Positions 6,892 to 8,145 of a DNA stretch of 8,145 nucleotides are shown one piece after another. Position 1 is the first letter of the stretch. Each line of letters starts with the position of its first letter. The position numbers and the translations under genes are program-made. The notes beneath the pieces were generated by a model. The model was given only the letters and a program-made list of their open reading frames with translations. It searched no databases and had not been told where the DNA came from. Source of the DNA: Blastocatellia bacterium (GTDB lineage Bacteria > Acidobacteriota > Blastocatellia > Chloracidobacteriales > JADJPF01); the NCBI GenBank assembly GCA_023265235.1, contig JAHFUF010000195.1:1-8145 (forward strand), in the 5' to 3' direction.

Positions 6892-7469
6892 GCGTATTTT
6901 TAACACTGGACTTAAAAACTTGGCGACCTGGAGAAGTTGAACATTGGTATTCTTCTCGTGATATGCGAGAAAAATTGCCAGAATTAAGCAAAGATGAAAG
7001 CTTCTTAAAGGCTTTAATGATAGATAACTTAGGCTGCGGGCTAGCTGTAGATGGTAAGGTAGTTTCTCGCTGTACTTTTATGTATAGTGGTGAATCTTCT
7101 GGAGATATGCTACAGATGTATGAGAATCACTTGCCTGATCTATTTGAGGGAAAACAAGTGACTATCCATTTTTATGAGGAAATGACAAGTTGGCGTTTAA
7201 CTCCTGATGGTGAAGAAATGACTTGGGAAGTAATGGACGACTCTCAAGGTATTTCTAAGACTAAGGTTGAGCAAGAAGGGCGTTGCTTGCGCCTACCATT
7301 TATTAAAGCGGGTATTAGCTGGCTAAGTGAGGCAATTAATGTACTAAAGAGATATCAGGAGGTTGTAAAACGTGCTGGAGGTCAAGACCTAGAAGATCAA
7401 ATTGATATGGCACAAAGACTCTTAGATTTTTCTCGTCAAACCCTAATAGATAAAGGCTGGAAACCATAG
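6888..7469 (+). CDS. Protein of unknown function, second gene of an overlapping pair
   Basis: A 193-residue soluble protein with no signal peptide or membrane span. The first 10 residues (MSVFLTLDLK) and about 50-65 and 88-118 look strand-rich (GLAVDGKVVSRCTFMY, KQVTIHFYEE, EEMTWEVMDD). Residues about 140-189 are strongly helical (ISWLSEAINVLKRYQEVVKR, DQIDMAQRLLDFSRQTLIDK) and could form a two-helix arm. It is rich in Trp (12, 20, 102, 113, 145, 191) and acidic residues. No known catalytic or binding motif is visible and I do not recognise the family. The ATG lies inside the last codons of the upstream gene, with a purine-rich AGGAAAAGGGG stretch just before it as ribosome site. The 4-base overlap suggests the two products act together. 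No clear terminator follows at once; the structured repeat region 50 bases downstream may serve. Confidence 0.78.
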   Translation: MSVFLTLDLKTWRPGEVEHWYSSRDMREKLPELSKDESFLKALMIDNLGCGLAVDGKVVSRCTFMYSGESSGDMLQMYENHLPDLFEGKQVTIHFYEEMTSWRLTPDGEEMTWEVMDDSQGISKTKVEQEGRCLRLPFIKAGISWLSEAINVLKRYQEVVKRAGGQDLEDQIDMAQRLLDFSRQTLIDKGWKP

Positions 7470-7521
7470 CCTAATTGTACTTACTCAAAACCAGAGCTGT
7501 TTAATTTTCAAAATTCCGAAA

Positions 7522-7614
7522 GCCCTGGAAGGGCGAAATAGTTGTAGCCCTGGGCGTAAGCCCTGGGTTTTCAGTAGGTTAGATTTTTAAGCTACGAAGT
7601 AGCGAAAGAATAAA
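7522..7614 (+). repeat. Composite REP-like element, copy A
   Basis: In order: hairpin 1, GCCCT-GGA-AGGGC (7522-7534); a 7-base linker; a 29-base core (7542-7570) that is an imperfect palindrome, CCCTGGGC GTAA GCCCTGGG at its centre; a 20-base spacer; hairpin 2, GCTAC-GAA-GTAGC (7591-7603); and the tail GAAAGAATAAA (7604-7614). It is GC-rich in the hairpins and core, unlike the flanking genes, and non-coding. The structure resembles bacterial REP/REPIN elements spread by REP-associated (TnpA-REP) transposases; no such gene lies in the window. It sits between convergent genes and may also stop transcription. Confidence 0.8.
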
Positions 7615-7625
7615 CAACAAATGTT

Positions 7626-7716
7626 TTTATTCTTTCGCCCCGTTGGGCTTTGTCTCTATCTCATTGCAAACCCAGGGCTTACGCCCAGGGCTACAATTAT
7701 TCCGCCGCTTTGCGGC
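7626..7716 (-). repeat. Composite REP-like element, copy B (inverted relative to copy A)
   Basis: Read on the minus strand: hairpin 1, GCCGC-AAA-GCGGC (7716-7704); a 7-base linker; the same 29-base core as copy A, identical at all bases (7696-7668); a 19-base spacer; hairpin 2, GCCC-AACG-GGGC (7648-7637); and the same GAAAGAATAAA tail (7636-7626). Copies A and B face each other tail to tail, 11 bases apart, so the whole block could fold into one long cruciform. The hairpin stems differ in sequence from copy A but still pair. Confidence 0.8.
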
Positions 7717-7762
7717 TTAAGACAACCTAAGACAATTAAACAACCCTGTACTCAAAACATAG

Positions 7763-7791
7763 AACATAGCCTTTTTTAATAGGGCTATGTT
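7763..7791 (-). terminator. Stem-loop, probable terminator of the UbiB-family gene
   Basis: AACATAGCC (7763-7771) and GGCTATGTT (7783-7791) pair perfectly over 9 bases, with two weaker inner pairs and an A/T-rich loop. On the minus strand the stem is followed by TCTATGTTTTG, a moderate T-rich tail, about 60 bases after the UbiB stop. In the + direction the tail is poor in T, so minus-strand use is more likely. Confidence 0.5.
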
Positions 7792-7806
7792 TGTCTGATA
7801 GACAAA
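7790..7806. repeat. Short perfect hairpin beside the terminator
   Basis: TTTGTCT (7790-7796) and AGACAAA (7800-7806) are inverted 7-base arms around GAT. It abuts the stem-loop at 7763-7791 and runs into the first unit of the tandem repeat. It may add to termination of either convergent transcript. Confidence 0.5.
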
Positions 7807-7833
7807 GCAACAAAGCAACAAAGCAACAAAGCA
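7802..7833. repeat. Tandem repeat, four exact copies of an 8-base unit
   Basis: ACAAAGCA is repeated four times without change (7802-7833), between the terminator region and the UbiB stop at 7850. It is non-coding, and because its unit length is not a multiple of three it would be frame-shifting if translated. Slipped-strand length variation is likely between strains, but its place downstream of both genes argues against promoter phase variation. Confidence 0.85.
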
Positions 7834-7849
7834 GACTATTTATAATTGT

Positions 7850-8145
7850 TTATTTCTTTGAAGGGTCTGGGCTTAGATAATGTTTAATTGCCATTTTAGT
7901 TAGTTTCCAAACCTTATCCCAAGAAATCTTGCCATCTTCGCCTTTTACTAGTTTTCCTAGTAATTTATCCCGTAGCTGACGACCTTCTTGCTTAAACATA
8001 AATTCTTTGGCATAAGGTTTTACTGTATCAAAAAAACTAAAACTTGGATCAACTAATATGCCTATGCCTTCTAAAGTTGTTAAAGCACGCATTACAAAAG
8101 TAAAATGAGGCGGGATAGTAATTGGGAGTTCATAAAGAGTTTCTG
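7850..8145 (-). CDS. UbiB/AarF-family (ABC1) kinase-like protein, C-terminal end (5' part outside window)
   Basis: The frame is open on the minus strand from the window edge to the stop at 7850, giving the last 97 residues. It begins ETLYELPITIPPHFTFVMRA and continues LTTLEGIGILVDPSFSF and VKPYAKEF. This matches the C-terminal part of UbiB/AarF/ABC1 proteins, where a Pro-rich stretch, a helix with RALTTLEG and a DP(S/D)F motif follow the kinase-like core. Family members are atypical ATPases linked to ubiquinone or other isoprenoid-lipid metabolism. The ATG at 8090 is an internal Met, not the start. The ATP-binding core lies outside the window, so activity cannot be judged. A Lys/Asp tail (LSPDPSKK) ends the protein. 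The gene converges on the unknown gene pair. Confidence 0.85.
   Translation of the reverse strand, partial: ETLYELPITIPPHFTFVMRALTTLEGIGILVDPSFSFFDTVKPYAKEFMFKQEGRQLRDKLLGKLVKGEDGKISWDKVWKLTKMAIKHYLSPDPSKK

Noticed and set aside
7542..7696. Insertion sequence bounded by the 29-base inverted repeats
   Set aside because: Only 97 bases lie between the arms, there is no transposase and no target-site duplication is visible. A paired REP-like element fits better.
7802..7833. CRISPR-like array
   Set aside because: The units are 8 bases long with no spacers between them and there are no cas genes; it is a simple tandem repeat.
7850..8092. An 80-residue small gene starting at the ATG at 8090-8092
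   Set aside because: The same frame continues open to the window edge with UbiB-like residues before this Met, so it is the end of a larger gene.

Overview
The window is AT-rich bacterial DNA with seven complete or partial + strand and minus-strand genes confirmed by reading, plus one short gene pair of unknown function. Two genes run off the window ends. The Sec-type signal peptides, the PPC-like/TPR secreted protein, the MscS channels with cyclic-nucleotide-binding domains and the GC-rich palindromic repeat cluster between AT-rich genes suggest a Gram-negative environmental bacterium. An Acidobacteriota (Blastocatellia-like) origin is my best guess, but it rests on general resemblance only. 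A cyanobacterium or planctomycete is not excluded.

Layout. Bases 1-834 (minus) hold the start of a secreted protein with a PPC-like beta domain and TPR repeats. Bases 835-1047 are a divergent promoter region. Bases 1048-2259 (+) encode a GT4-type glycosyltransferase with unusual donor-site residues. After a 204-base leader come two tandem paralogous MscS-type channels with C-terminal cyclic-nucleotide-binding domains (2464-4056 and 4108-5694), then a small exported protein (5814-6305) that ends at a clear intrinsic terminator (6343-6381). No terminator is visible inside 2464-6305, so these three genes may form one transcript. Bases 6499-6891 and 6888-7469 are two overlapping genes of unknown function. 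Bases 7470-7849 carry no gene but are densely structured: two copies of a roughly 92-base hairpin element in inverted orientation, a terminator-like stem-loop, a short hairpin and a 4 x 8-base tandem repeat. Bases 7850-8145 (minus) are the C-terminal end of a UbiB/AarF-family (ABC1) kinase-like protein.

How the genes fit together. The channel pair and the following exported protein form the most coherent unit: probably ligand-modulated, MscS-derived channels of the inner membrane plus an envelope protein of unknown role. The flanking genes (TPR protein, glycosyltransferase, UbiB) look like independent transcription units.

Most notable are (1) the two channel paralogues, nearly identical in the pore and MscS body but diverged at both ends, a pattern suggesting gene conversion; and (2) the inverted pair of composite repeats at 7522-7716, whose 29-base core is perfectly conserved while the flanking hairpin stems have changed sequence yet kept pairing. 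I found no CRISPR array, defence system, tRNA, rRNA or transposase gene.
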